A stretch of 64,000 nt of DNA from Pantoea allii (GTDB lineage: Bacteria > Pseudomonadota > Gammaproteobacteria > Enterobacterales > Enterobacteriaceae). Positions 47,914 to 56,736 of this stretch are shown piece after piece. Both the position numbers and the translations under genes were made by a program. The stretch spans positions 1 through 64,000 of the forward strand of contig NZ_NTMH01000036.1 in the NCBI RefSeq assembly GCF_002307475.1, in the 5' to 3' direction. Numbering within the stretch: the stretch's first letter is position 1; every line of letters starts with the position of its first letter. A model generated the notes under the pieces. That model searched no databases and was not told the origin of the DNA. It worked only from the letters and a program-made list of their open reading frames with translations.

Positions 47914-49176
47914 TCAGTGCGACTTAGCCTGTGCGTAGGCCGCGTCCAGATCCAGTCGCTGCCAGAACGCCTGGTCCGCCCCCGGTCCACCCAGTGGATA
48001 ACCGGCGGATAATGCACTTTTCACCATCAGCTCACGTCGCTGCTTTACTGACAGATGCGGCAAAGCCGTTTCCAGCAATACTTCTGCGCCATCCGGCACC
48101 GTGAATCTGGCTTTGTTGTCTGCCAGCTTCGGCAGGTTATAGCTCATCGTGAAGCGATAAAACGGCTTCATGCTGCCTGTGCCGTAGGGATCATCACTAC
48201 CGGCGGGTTTTGCGCACGCCGCTACGGTTGTTCCACACTCTTTTTCCAGCGCGCTGCGCAGTTGCTGGCGGGCATCATTGAATAACGCGCGATAAGCGGC
48301 ATCGTTCAGATAATGTGCAACGTTATATTGCGCCACCATGCGTGAACCCATTACATCGAGCGGATAGTGCACACCCAGAACCAGTCGCGAATAGCCGTAG
48401 CGTGCGCCGCGCTGGAGTAAGGCTTCAAACCGCTCCGGGACCATCTCGGCTAACAACAACGCATCGGTATAACCCGTATTGGTGTGTCCGCTGGGGAACG
48501 AACCGCCATCGGCAGTGTAAGGATGATTGTCTTTGATCACCGTATCATCCGGCACCAGATGAATCGTATTGCCTGTGTGCAGGAAAGGACGCGGATAGTT
48601 AAAGTGTTTTTTCGCCGCACCGGTGCTGACTTCACTGGCTTTGATCAGGGCCGCCGCCTTGTTAATCTCGCCTTTATCATAGGCCGCCAGAAAGGCTTTA
48701 CCTAAACGAGGTCCCAATGCGTCGGCAAGAAAATAGAGGTAGCTGATTCCTTCTGCGTCTGCCAGCGCCTGATGGCGTTCGCCCTGGGTTGCATTGAGGT
48801 TGATTGATGTAACCGTGGCCCGATTGGCTTCCAGAACCTTATCCGGCAGCGTGCTGAATCCTGACAACAGCGCAATGCCCGCCTTCTGCAACGCATCACT
48901 CTGGAAATCATAACCACTGGCTTTTAGCCACTGATAGTCGGCAATGCTGTCACTCTGCTTAGCCTGCTTAAGCTGATCGCGACTGAGCGCTGGCGCGCCC
49001 TTTTGTATCGCCGCCCGCTCTGCGGTCAGCGCCTGTAATTCAAGTGCGTTAAATGCCGGACTGGACGATCCCTGTGACGTTTGATTCGCCAGTGCACTGG
49101 CCTCGGACAACGTCATTGCCTGTGCCTGTTGCGCCACCAGCAGTGCTACCGCAATCAGGGTGAATTTCATTTTCAT
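47914..49176 (-). CDS. PAP2-type acid phosphatase (class A-like)
   Basis: Secreted phosphomonoesterase, 420 residues with a signal peptide (about 20, QQAQA-M). The three PAP2 motifs are K-x6-R-P (KHFNYPRP), PSGH (SFPSGHT) and S-R-x5-H-x3-D (SRLVLGVHYPLDVMGSR). Longer than PhoN-type class A enzymes (about 250), with extra N- and C-terminal regions including a two-Cys segment (KECGTTVAACAK). Acts in the periplasm on organic phosphates by inference. Upstream region 49177-49571 shows no other gene. Confidence 0.88.
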   Translation of the reverse strand: MKMKFTLIAVALLVAQQAQAMTLSEASALANQTSQGSSSPAFNALELQALTAERAAIQKGAPALSRDQLKQAKQSDSIADYQWLKASGYDFQSDALQKAGIALLSGFSTLPDKVLEANRATVTSINLNATQGERHQALADAEGISYLYFLADALGPRLGKAFLAAYDKGEINKAAALIKASEVSTGAAKKHFNYPRPFLHTGNTIHLVPDDTVIKDNHPYTADGGSFPSGHTNTGYTDALLLAEMVPERFEALLQRGARYGYSRLVLGVHYPLDVMGSRMVAQYNVAHYLNDAAYRALFNDARQQLRSALEKECGTTVAACAKPAGSDDPYGTGSMKPFYRFTMSYNLPKLADNKARFTVPDGAEVLLETALPHLSVKQRRELMVKSALSAGYPLGGPGADQAFWQRLDLDAAYAQAKSH

Positions 49177-49571
49177 TATTATTCCTTTGGTCTCTGATTA
49201 TCTCTGATCTTGCCGGATTTCACGCTAGCATTGCCGTATGACAGTTTTATTTCAGCCGTTCTGCCAGGAGTTTACCCTGGGTTTACTTTATTCCTCAAAT
49301 AAACCGCCGATCGTTGGCGGCAAAAACGGCCGAACCCGCTACGCTAAGGTAGGACTGGCAGATGTTATCAACAAATAACAAGGTATTACCTGACTGTGGT
49401 ATTAAAGGGCCTGCTTATGGCATCGGGCGCTTTGCCGCAGAAATGCCGTCTGGCGATGATTAAAAACAGAATTGATCGTTGATTACCGATGCAACATTCA
49501 TACACTCTCGGGTTGCGAATGCCCGCATCGGCATGCGTGCTTATCAAGGGATGTTTACATGAGGTTATCCA
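49177..49571. other. Divergent promoter region, no gene seen
   Basis: 395 bp between the acid phosphatase and the AI-2E-family gene. An imperfect dyad GCCGATCGTTGGCGGC is at about 49301-49321. A 7-codon frame just before the transporter start (49559) is not called. No clear promoter boxes assigned. Confidence 0.45.
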
Positions 49572-50795
49572 ATGCGCTTTAAAGGACTTACTGTCGGGTT
49601 TTTCCTTCTGATTTTGGCAATGACTACCGTTGCCTTTTTCGAGGTACTATCGCCCTACTTCTCTGCCATTTTGTGGGCAGCGGTGCTGGCTGTGATCTTC
49701 CATCCGCTTAAAACGTTTTTGCGTGGCAAGCTGGGCGATCGTAACGGTATTGCCGCGCTGCTGACGCTGTTTTGCATCTGCCTCATCGTCTTTACCCCGT
49801 TAGCGATCATCGCCTCATCGATGGTGGTGGAGGTGAACACGGTTTATCACAAACTGCAGACCAACTCCGCCCAGTTCCCTGTCGTCTTCGCCGATCTGTT
49901 ACAGCATTTACCGGGCTGGGCCAAACACTACCTGGCTGAAAATAACCTGGACAATGCCACGCAGATTCAGCAAAAGCTGTCGGCATTTGCCCTTAAAGGT
50001 GGCCAGTACCTGGCGGGCAGCGCGTTTATCATCGGTAAAGGCACGTTCAGCTTTACCGTTGGCTTCGGTATCATGCTTTATCTGCTGTTCTTCCTGCTGA
50101 AGGATGGTTCCTATCTGGTGCATCTGATTCTGGAAGCGCTACCGCTGTCCACCTACGTTAAACATCATCTGTTTATGAAGTTTGCCGCCGTATCGCGTGC
50201 AACCGTCAAAGGTACGGTGGTCGTTGGCGTGGTACAGGGGATTCTGGGCGGTCTGGCCTTCTGGTTTACCGGCATTGACGGCAGTCTGCTGTGGGGTGCA
50301 TTGATGGGCTTCCTGTCACTGGTTCCTGCCGTTGGTTCCGCCATCATCTGGGTGCCGGCCACGATCTTCTTCTTTGCCACCGGTGCACTGTGGAAAGGCT
50401 TGTTCCTCGTCGGCTTCTTTGTGGTGATTGTCGGTCTGGTGGATAACATCCTGCGCCCGTTGCTGGTGGGCAAAGACACCAAAATGCCCGACTACATGAT
50501 TTTGATTACGACGCTGGGCGGCATGGAAATCTATGGGATCAATGGCTTTGTGATTGGTCCGGTGATTGCCGCCCTGTTTATTGCCTGCTGGAATTTGCTG
50601 TCCGGACGCGATAACCGTGAAAACATCGAAGAGATCGATGAAGAGTTTATCGAAGAAGGGAAAAAACAGTCTGATACCGCACAACAGGACGCGGCAGATG
50701 CAGAAACCGCGAAGGCTGAGTCATCAAGTGCTAAAACGGAAGCCGCAAAGGCCAGGTCATCAGAGCCGAAAACGCTGCCGGCCCAGCCAGAATAA
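49572..50795 (+). CDS. AI-2E family membrane transporter (UPF0118)
   Basis: 407 residues with about eight membrane segments and the family core GALMGFLSLVPAVGSAIIWVP (split), DNILRPLLVGK and GFVIGPVIAALF. This family includes TqsA and sodium/proton exchangers, so substrate cannot be stated. It has an unusual hydrophilic C-terminal tail of about 60 residues rich in Glu, Ala, Lys and Ser. Not E. coli YdiK by sequence. Confidence 0.88.
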   Translation: MRFKGLTVGFFLLILAMTTVAFFEVLSPYFSAILWAAVLAVIFHPLKTFLRGKLGDRNGIAALLTLFCICLIVFTPLAIIASSMVVEVNTVYHKLQTNSAQFPVVFADLLQHLPGWAKHYLAENNLDNATQIQQKLSAFALKGGQYLAGSAFIIGKGTFSFTVGFGIMLYLLFFLLKDGSYLVHLILEALPLSTYVKHHLFMKFAAVSRATVKGTVVVGVVQGILGGLAFWFTGIDGSLLWGALMGFLSLVPAVGSAIIWVPATIFFFATGALWKGLFLVGFFVVIVGLVDNILRPLLVGKDTKMPDYMILITTLGGMEIYGINGFVIGPVIAALFIACWNLLSGRDNRENIEEIDEEFIEEGKKQSDTAQQDAADAETAKAESSSAKTEAAKARSSEPKTLPAQPE

Positions 50796-50807
50796 AAACA
50801 GGTCATA

Positions 50808-50832
50808 AAAAAACCCACCAACGGTGGGTTTT
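50808..50832. terminator. Bidirectional terminator
   Basis: AAACCCACC-AAC-GGTGGGTTTT with A and T runs, between the AI-2E-family gene and the convergent LEA-like gene. Confidence 0.88.
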
Positions 50833-50848
50833 CTCATAGTAAAGCGGC

Positions 50849-51166
50849 TTAGTTAGTCGCTTTATTTTTCAGGTCTTCAGCACCCTGCTTGGTTTTATCC
50901 CAGCCTTTCTCGGTGCCTTCTTTCGTTTTGTGCCAGCCTTTCTGGGTGCTTTCAGAGATTTTGCTGGAGGTCGAATTACTCTTACCTTCCGCGGCGTGCT
51001 CAGACTTCAGCTTCAGCTCTTCGCCTTTGTGCTCGGTCTGATGCAGTTTTTCTTTCGCGGTATCTGCGCCTTTATGCGCTTCAGCGACAGTTTCATCCGT
51101 TGTGGTAGCAGCGAAAACTGGCGAGGCCAGTAAAACAGCAGACAGTGCAATAATTGCTTTCTTCAT
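50849..51166 (-). CDS. LEA-like hydrophilic periplasmic protein
   Basis: 105 residues: signal peptide (about 19, SPVFA-ATT) then a highly charged, Lys/Glu/Thr/Ser-rich, aromatic-poor chain with repeats such as KGWHKTKEGTEKGWDKTKQG. It resembles late-embryogenesis/11-mer repeat proteins, suggesting a role in envelope stress or desiccation tolerance; this is inference. SD GAGGG precedes the ATG. Confidence 0.8.
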   Translation of the reverse strand: MKKAIIALSAVLLASPVFAATTTDETVAEAHKGADTAKEKLHQTEHKGEELKLKSEHAAEGKSNSTSSKISESTQKGWHKTKEGTEKGWDKTKQGAEDLKNKATN

Positions 51167-51306
51167 CGTAATTCCCTCTTGTGTGAAATTTGTCGTCTTA
51201 CGTGATTATCCTGGCACAGGAGACCAAAGAACGATTTAAGAATAGACCTGAAATGAAATATGGCTAACCTGACTGGTTAAAAGTCCATCAGCCAGATAAT
51301 CTTTTT

Positions 51307-51744
51307 CTACCACAAGTCCAGTTGCGGGCTGTCCGGCAAACACGATGTTGTGTTTGCCCTGGTTTTGCGCGCACGCGGTGCCGGAGCAGGTTGCGTCATT
51401 GCCCTGTGTATCCAGTGCATGATCACCGCCACCACATAAGCCTGTTGTTTATCGTCCAGCGCCTGATGCTGGGCGATACCGTGCCATTTCGCCAGACAGC
51501 CACGGCAGCAGGTCGCCGTGGCATGCTGAGCGATAAAAACCGGATGCCCGCGCATCGGCGTTTGCTTGCCGTCGTTCTGGGGAGCCATGGCAGACAGTCG
51601 TTGCTGAACAAACGCAGCCGCATGCGCCGCCACATCGGCTTCGCCCTTTGTCAGGCAGTAATCATATTCATTCCGCCCCAGACGGAAGCGCTGACGGAAA
51701 GGGGATTGGGCTAATCGCTGAAAAAGCACGTCGAAAGTCTTCAT
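51307..51744 (-). CDS. DUF4186 protein
   Basis: 145 residues from the ATG at 51744; longer versions run into the upstream cupin gene. Conserved segments include MKTFDVLFQRLAQSPFRQRF, DYCLTKGEADVAAHA and ATCCRGCLAKWHGI (C-C-x2-C then H, maybe metal-binding), then AVIMHWIHRAM. Function unknown. It follows the cupin gene after 19 bp and probably shares its transcript. Confidence 0.8.
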   Translation of the reverse strand: MKTFDVLFQRLAQSPFRQRFRLGRNEYDYCLTKGEADVAAHAAAFVQQRLSAMAPQNDGKQTPMRGHPVFIAQHATATCCRGCLAKWHGIAQHQALDDKQQAYVVAVIMHWIHRAMTQPAPAPRARKTRANTTSCLPDSPQLDLW

Positions 51745-51763
51745 CGCAGAGTCATCGACCGGA

Positions 51764-52033
51764 TCAGCTTTTTCTGCCTGACAGATAGCGAACGCCCCGA
51801 TCACCAAACGTCTCGCGGTGCGGCTGCCCTGCCTGCAGATGAAAGACATCGCCTTCCCGATAGGTGGCAGCCTGATTTTCTGTGTACAGGGTGATATCAC
51901 CACTCAGGATCAGTGCCATTGCCTCAAACGGGTGCTCATGGTGATCCAGTTCGCTGTTTGCCCCCCGCTCTACCATCACCGGCTCTGCAAAGCCTTTTTC
52001 TGCCAACAGGCTTCTAAATTGTTGTTCTGTCAT
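51764..52033 (-). CDS. Cupin-domain protein
   Basis: 89 residues from the ATG at 52033, which has GGGAG six bases upstream; an in-frame ATG at 52075 would add 14 residues. Small single cupin: motif 1 HHEHPFEAMALILSG-type (metal His pair and Glu) and motif 2 FHLQAGQPHRE. Ligand unknown. Divergent from the lipid-kinase gene. Confidence 0.82.
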   Translation of the reverse strand: MTEQQFRSLLAEKGFAEPVMVERGANSELDHHEHPFEAMALILSGDITLYTENQAATYREGDVFHLQAGQPHRETFGDRGVRYLSGRKS

Positions 52034-52212
52034 CGTTGCTCCCATGAGTCGTGCCGTTTCTGGCAGTGTAGACAACCTCGACCCAGTTTGTCAGGTTCCC
52101 CTGCCGTGCTGCACTTACGTAAAGTAGCGCAAGCAAGGTTGTAACGGATAATCCCGCATGTTTACTTTCTGGTTACTTCATCATTATTACTTCATCAAAA
52201 AATGGACGAAGC

Positions 52213-53106
52213 ATGTCGCAAAGGGTAAAGACAGCGTTACTTTTGATCAACCAACGCTCACGTAAAGGTCGTATTGATGCCACTCGCGCCACGCAGTTGC
52301 TGCAGCAATCCGGTTTTACCCTGCTGCAACCCGATCCTGACGACAGCCGCAGCTACACCGAGCTTATCATCGCGTATGCCCATCGTGTTGAGCTGGTGAT
52401 CGTCGGCGGGGGCGACGGCACATTAAATGCCGCAGCATCAGGCCTGTTGCTAACCGGTTTACCTCTGGGCATTTTACCCCTGGGCACCGCCAACGATTTT
52501 GCCCGTACGCTCGGGATTCCGCCTCAACTGGAGCAGGCTGTCAGCATCATTAGCCAGGGACAGACCCGTTTTGTTGACCTGGGCGAGGTAAACGATCACC
52601 TGTTCCTGAACGTATCCAGCATTGGTTTCTCGGCGGAGCTGGCGCGCAATCTCACCGCCCAGGCCAAAAAGCGTTGGGGCGTTCTGGGCTATGCCTTTGC
52701 CGCACTGCGTATTCTGCGGCAAAGCCGGCCCTTTAGGGCGACCTTACATCATGAGGGAGAGGCTATCGCGATCAAAACCGTGCAGGTTTCAGTTGGCAAC
52801 GGCCGTTTCTATGGCGGCGGTATGACCGTTGAGCAAAGCGCGGCACCGGATGACGGGCTACTGGATGTTTACAGCCTTGAACTGAAAAGAAGCTGGCATT
52901 TGCTGGCGCTGTTCCCCGCTCTGCGTCGCGGGACACATGGCCGCTGGCGTAACGTTCGCGCCTTTAGCACCACGGCACTGACGCTGCATACACGCCGCCC
53001 GCACTCCATTAATGCCGATGGCGAGATTATTGGGCAAACGCCCGCCCACTTTCGCCTTATCAATAATGCGCTTAAGGTGCTGGCTCCCGAACACCGGCAT
53101 CCTTAA
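52213..53106 (+). CDS. YegS-like lipid kinase (diacylglycerol kinase catalytic domain)
   Basis: 297 residues. ATP-binding GGGDGT at 65-70, LPLGTANDFARTLG near 95-108, and the conserved C-terminal DDGLLDVY and DGE (INADGEII). Family members phosphorylate diacylglycerol, phosphatidylglycerol or sphingosine; substrate not determinable. Its stop overlaps the stop of the convergent DUF1275 gene. Confidence 0.88.
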   Translation: MSQRVKTALLLINQRSRKGRIDATRATQLLQQSGFTLLQPDPDDSRSYTELIIAYAHRVELVIVGGGDGTLNAAASGLLLTGLPLGILPLGTANDFARTLGIPPQLEQAVSIISQGQTRFVDLGEVNDHLFLNVSSIGFSAELARNLTAQAKKRWGVLGYAFAALRILRQSRPFRATLHHEGEAIAIKTVQVSVGNGRFYGGGMTVEQSAAPDDGLLDVYSLELKRSWHLLALFPALRRGTHGRWRNVRAFSTTALTLHTRRPHSINADGEIIGQTPAHFRLINNALKVLAPEHRHP

Positions 53107-53828
53107 CGGACCACATCAGCAGGCTGAGGCTTGAGCATGGCGGCCAGCGCCAGGCTCATCAGCCCCAGACCGATCAGCACCAGAAAATAGTAGTTCAGCG
53201 CATGCCAGAGCCAGATGCCCGCCACGCCGCCCGCCAGAAAAGCAAGAATGGTATAGGTATGCAGACGCAGGCGCTCCAGATAGAGCGGCGCATCTTTGGG
53301 GGATTCTTTGCGCCGCAGCACATCGAACAGCATGGCGAGTTCGATACCGATATCTGTGGAGGTACCGGACACGTGCGTAGTTCTGACGCGCGCATTGGAG
53401 ATGCGCGTGACGACCGCATTTTGAAGCCCCATCAAAAAACTCAGGCTCAGGATAAGCAGGACGCCTGACGCGGCAATGGGGAAGCGGGCTTCAATCACGC
53501 CCAGCGCCACCAACGCAATGCCCTCTATCAGGATATTCACCGCGTAAATCGTGCGAATTTTGCGTCTGCGCCCGGCATTGATAATCATTGTGGAAACGAG
53601 CGCCCCCACAATGAACATACAAAGGATAAACAGGAAAAAGAGGCCGCTGTGGAGGTTTGCCTTCGCCAGAAAATCGGACAGCGAAGAGACATTGCCGGTC
53701 ATATTGGCGGAAAAGAATCCCACAATTTCAAATGCTGCGGTGTTTAACGCGCCCGCCACGGCGGCAAGGGTGCAGGCGAGACGGCTGTCAGCGATATACG
53801 TCCGTTCGGTTTCCGTGCTGATTAGCAT
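53103..53828 (-). CDS. YoaK-family DUF1275 membrane protein
   Basis: 241 residues from the ATG at 53828; a TTG at 53849 would add seven. About six membrane helices with the DUF1275 segments AGALNTAAFEIVGFFSANMTGN (split) and LMGLQNAVVTRIS..RTTHVSGTSTDIG. Function is not established. Overlaps the lipid-kinase stop by 4 bp. Confidence 0.87.
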   Translation of the reverse strand: MLISTETERTYIADSRLACTLAAVAGALNTAAFEIVGFFSANMTGNVSSLSDFLAKANLHSGLFFLFILCMFIVGALVSTMIINAGRRRKIRTIYAVNILIEGIALVALGVIEARFPIAASGVLLILSLSFLMGLQNAVVTRISNARVRTTHVSGTSTDIGIELAMLFDVLRRKESPKDAPLYLERLRLHTYTILAFLAGGVAGIWLWHALNYYFLVLIGLGLMSLALAAMLKPQPADVVR

Positions 53829-53982
53829 AATGCCCACTCTGCAAGACAATCCACTTTGGTTCGCCGATTTTACGCCAGTCGCCGGTGGTCGGGAAGAAAC
53901 GGCAGGACAATTTTTTTAGGCGGTCTGGGTGAGGCGAGGTTGAGGCCAGCGGATTAATGATGACCACTGGCCTGACGGGATG

Positions 53983-55155
53983 TCAAAGCCGGATTTTCTT
54001 TAATCCTTCCAGCGCCAGCCGCAGATAATCTCGTGGACAGCCGAGATTTAACCGGATGAATCCCTTACCCTGCGGCCCAAACTGGTAGCCCATGGAGGGG
54101 GCAATCCCTGCGGTATGCATCATTACCGCTCTGAGCTGCTGGTCATCCAGTCCTGCCCCATTGCAGTCAATCCACAGCAGATAGGTTGCTTCAGCGGGCA
54201 TAACCCTTGCCCAGGGCAGATGCTCTGCCACCTGTTCGGCAAACCACGCGCGATTTGCGGCAATACAGATAAGCAATTGATTAAGCCAGTCAGCACCTGA
54301 CTGCCAGGCCGCCGTTGAGGCGCATAATGCCAGGGCATTAAACACGTCAAGGCCATGGGCGTTGAGACGCGCAGCAAACCTGTCACGTATCTGCGCATCG
54401 GGAATGACAAAGTTTGAGAGCCGTAACGAGGAAAGGCCAAACGTTTTACTGGCAGAAGTGGCCGAGATAACCCGGCTATGCCAGCGAGCGCCAAGATGTA
54501 AAACTGAGGTAAATTGGTGGCCCGGTAACACCAAATCCGCCCAGATTTCATCTGATAATAATATAACGTTGTAAGCCTCACACAGCGTCAGCAACTGGCA
54601 TAACTCTGCTTTGCGCCAGCAGCGTCCCGTAGGATTATGCGGATTACACAGAATCATTAAAGGTGGCCGATGCTGTTTAAACAGCGACTCAAGGTGCTCG
54701 AAATCCATGAGGTATTCTGATTCTCCCGTCTTGATTAACGGGTTATTCAGTAACTGACGATGATTCAGACTAATAATTTTCTCGAACGAGCCATAAAAGG
54801 GCCCCTGAACCACTACACCATCTTGTTCATTGCTGAGCATCTGTACCAGTAGAGATAATCCGGGAACCACGCCTTCCGTAGTGCATATCCACTCCTGCTT
54901 CAGATGAAGATGGTGTCGGGTTGCGTACCAGTTAAGCATTGCGTCAAAGTAAGTCTGATCACGGTCGCTGTATCCAAACACACCATGCTGGCAACGTTGC
55001 ACCAGCGCATTAATGACCTGCGGCGGAGCAGCAAAATCCATATCTGAAACCCACATAGGAAGCATTTCTTCAGCGTCTTCACCAAGATGTTTTGCGGCAA
55101 AGTCCCACTTCACTGAACCTGTATTTCGCCGGTTTATTATTTGGTTAAATGGCAT
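53983..55155 (-). CDS. MalY/PatB-type PLP-dependent C-S lyase
   Basis: 390 residues, the E. coli MalY length, from the ATG at 55155 with AGGAGAA upstream; a longer frame to 55212 overlaps the antiporter. Fold-type I aminotransferase with PLP lysine K237 in TSASKTFGL, NPHNPTGR, and DEIWADLV (PLP-binding Asp). Start WDFAAKHLGEDAEEMLPMWV matches the family. Cleaves cystathionine or related thioethers by family. It overlaps the upstream nhaC-type gene by 11 bp, so they are coupled. Confidence 0.87.
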   Translation of the reverse strand: MPFNQIINRRNTGSVKWDFAAKHLGEDAEEMLPMWVSDMDFAAPPQVINALVQRCQHGVFGYSDRDQTYFDAMLNWYATRHHLHLKQEWICTTEGVVPGLSLLVQMLSNEQDGVVVQGPFYGSFEKIISLNHRQLLNNPLIKTGESEYLMDFEHLESLFKQHRPPLMILCNPHNPTGRCWRKAELCQLLTLCEAYNVILLSDEIWADLVLPGHQFTSVLHLGARWHSRVISATSASKTFGLSSLRLSNFVIPDAQIRDRFAARLNAHGLDVFNALALCASTAAWQSGADWLNQLLICIAANRAWFAEQVAEHLPWARVMPAEATYLLWIDCNGAGLDDQQLRAVMMHTAGIAPSMGYQFGPQGKGFIRLNLGCPRDYLRLALEGLKKIRL

Positions 55156-56605
55156 CACTATTCTCCTTTTTTGCCTCAGTATCGCCAGTTGATGGACCAG
55201 CCAGCCTGGCAATACCTATCCCGGTAAAACCATAAAACAGCGCGAAAAAGAGAGCGGAATAACACTGAACAGCCCAAGGCAGTAGCTCTAACGTACTTAC
55301 CCCGAGGGTGGTCGCCATGTAAACGCCGGCAGATGTCCAGGGCAGCAAAGGCTCTATTACGGTGCCAGCATCCTCGATGGTTCTGGACAGGTTTTTAGTA
55401 TCCAACGCCATTTTACGGTAGGCATCTTTGAACAGTTCAGCGGGTACCAGTAAAGCCAATTTTCCATCACTCGTGGCCCCGGTAACCAAAATGGTGGTGG
55501 CAATGGTGGCTGCAATTAAATGACCAACAGAATGAATCACCGTCAACAAACGTGTAATGATGACCGTTAACGCCCCCGTTAATGTCAGCGCCCCCGCAAA
55601 GGAGAAGGCGCAAAAGACCAGCAGAATAGTAGACATCATCGACAACATCCCCCCACGCTCAAGTAATCGGGGAACATCAGCAACGATAAGTGAATGGTCA
55701 GTTGAAAACATGTTCATCGCAAAGCCCCCCATGAACGCATCCAGTCCCTGTTTGAGACTAAATCCCTGGAATATCACCCCGAGAACAACGGCCAGCAAAC
55801 AGGCGCTCAGCATTAAAGGGATAACTGGCATCTTGCGAATTGCCCCCCATAAAACCACTATCGGAGGAATGATTAACAACAAATTGAAACTATAATAGTT
55901 CTCCAACGTATTAATAATATCCGCCACCCGCTGCGGGGTAGCGATTTCACTCGTTATGCCACTGTGTCCAGCGATCAGGTAAACAATGGCAGCGAGAATA
56001 AAGGCAGGGATCGTCGTCCAGAGCAAATGCTGAATATGCTCAAATAAAGTCGTTTCCGCTACGATGGCGGCAAAATTAGTTGAATCAGATAGCGGAGAGA
56101 TTTTATCGCCAAAATAGGCACCTGAAACCACCGCGCCAGCAGCAGCGCCCAAAGACACATCCAGGCCAGCGGCTACCCCCATAAGTGCCACCCCTACCGT
56201 TCCGGCTGAGCCCCATGAAGTTCCGGTGCAGACCGACACCACGCTGGTCAGAAAAAATGCGGCAATAAGGATGTATTGCGGGCTAATAAGTTTCAGCCCC
56301 CAATAAACCATATAAGGAATCGTACCGCTAAACATCCAGGTCCCTATTAATCCACCTACACAGATTAAAATCAGAATAACCGGCATCGCCTTAGCCAGCT
56401 TATCAACGACAGAGTTGATAATGTCTTCCCATCCGTAACCTTGCCATAAGGCTATAGCAGCAGTGATTGCAGCAGAAAAAAGAAGTAAAGGTTCAATCCT
56501 TAATCCCATGACGCCATAACCAATAATCAGTAATGTAAGCATCGACACTATTGGAATTAAAGCCAGGCCAAAGGTTAGCGTCTTCCTGGGTTGCGTTACG
56601 TTCAT
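55145..56605 (-). CDS. NhaC-family antiporter/amino-acid transporter
   Basis: 486 residues with about 12 membrane helices. The NhaC-family core is GTSWGSAGTVGVALMG near 125-140 and GAYFGDKISPLSDSTNFAA near 175-193. Family members exchange Na+/H+ or organic acids such as malate/lactate, so partnership with a C-S lyase suggests uptake of a sulfur compound. Preceded by a perfect LacI-type operator and followed by a coupled malY-like gene. Confidence 0.87.
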   Translation of the reverse strand: MNVTQPRKTLTFGLALIPIVSMLTLLIIGYGVMGLRIEPLLLFSAAITAAIALWQGYGWEDIINSVVDKLAKAMPVILILICVGGLIGTWMFSGTIPYMVYWGLKLISPQYILIAAFFLTSVVSVCTGTSWGSAGTVGVALMGVAAGLDVSLGAAAGAVVSGAYFGDKISPLSDSTNFAAIVAETTLFEHIQHLLWTTIPAFILAAIVYLIAGHSGITSEIATPQRVADIINTLENYYSFNLLLIIPPIVVLWGAIRKMPVIPLMLSACLLAVVLGVIFQGFSLKQGLDAFMGGFAMNMFSTDHSLIVADVPRLLERGGMLSMMSTILLVFCAFSFAGALTLTGALTVIITRLLTVIHSVGHLIAATIATTILVTGATSDGKLALLVPAELFKDAYRKMALDTKNLSRTIEDAGTVIEPLLPWTSAGVYMATTLGVSTLELLPWAVQCYSALFFALFYGFTGIGIARLAGPSTGDTEAKKENSDAI

Positions 56606-56682
56606 ATTAACTCTCCAGATAAGAAAGGAGACTTTAGATTAAAGACGTTAAGCCGAAATAAACGTGATGGCGGCAAGCACCC

Positions 56683-56700
56683 CATGTAAGCGCTTACATG
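56683..56700. promoter_or_regulatory. LacI-family operator, perfect 18-bp palindrome
   Basis: CATGTAAGCGCTTACATG is a perfect dyad with central CG, matching the LacI/GalR-type TGTAANCGNTTACA. It is 78 bp before the nhaC-type ATG and 37 bp past the LacI-family gene stop, so it is the probable operator for the antiporter-lyase operon. Confidence 0.9.
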
Positions 56701-56736
56701 AGATTAAAAGTCGAGATGTAAATCACATATTTAGGC

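Noticed and set aside
47699-47938. 79-codon plus-strand frame ending near the phosphatase stop
   Set aside because: Highly charged sequence without a family, no SD, and it runs through the terminator hairpin into the phosphatase gene on the other strand.
49572-50795. Naming the AI-2E-family gene ydiK or tqsA
   Set aside because: Sequence recalled for E. coli YdiK does not match well and the adjacent rprA RNA gene expected near ydiK is not found.
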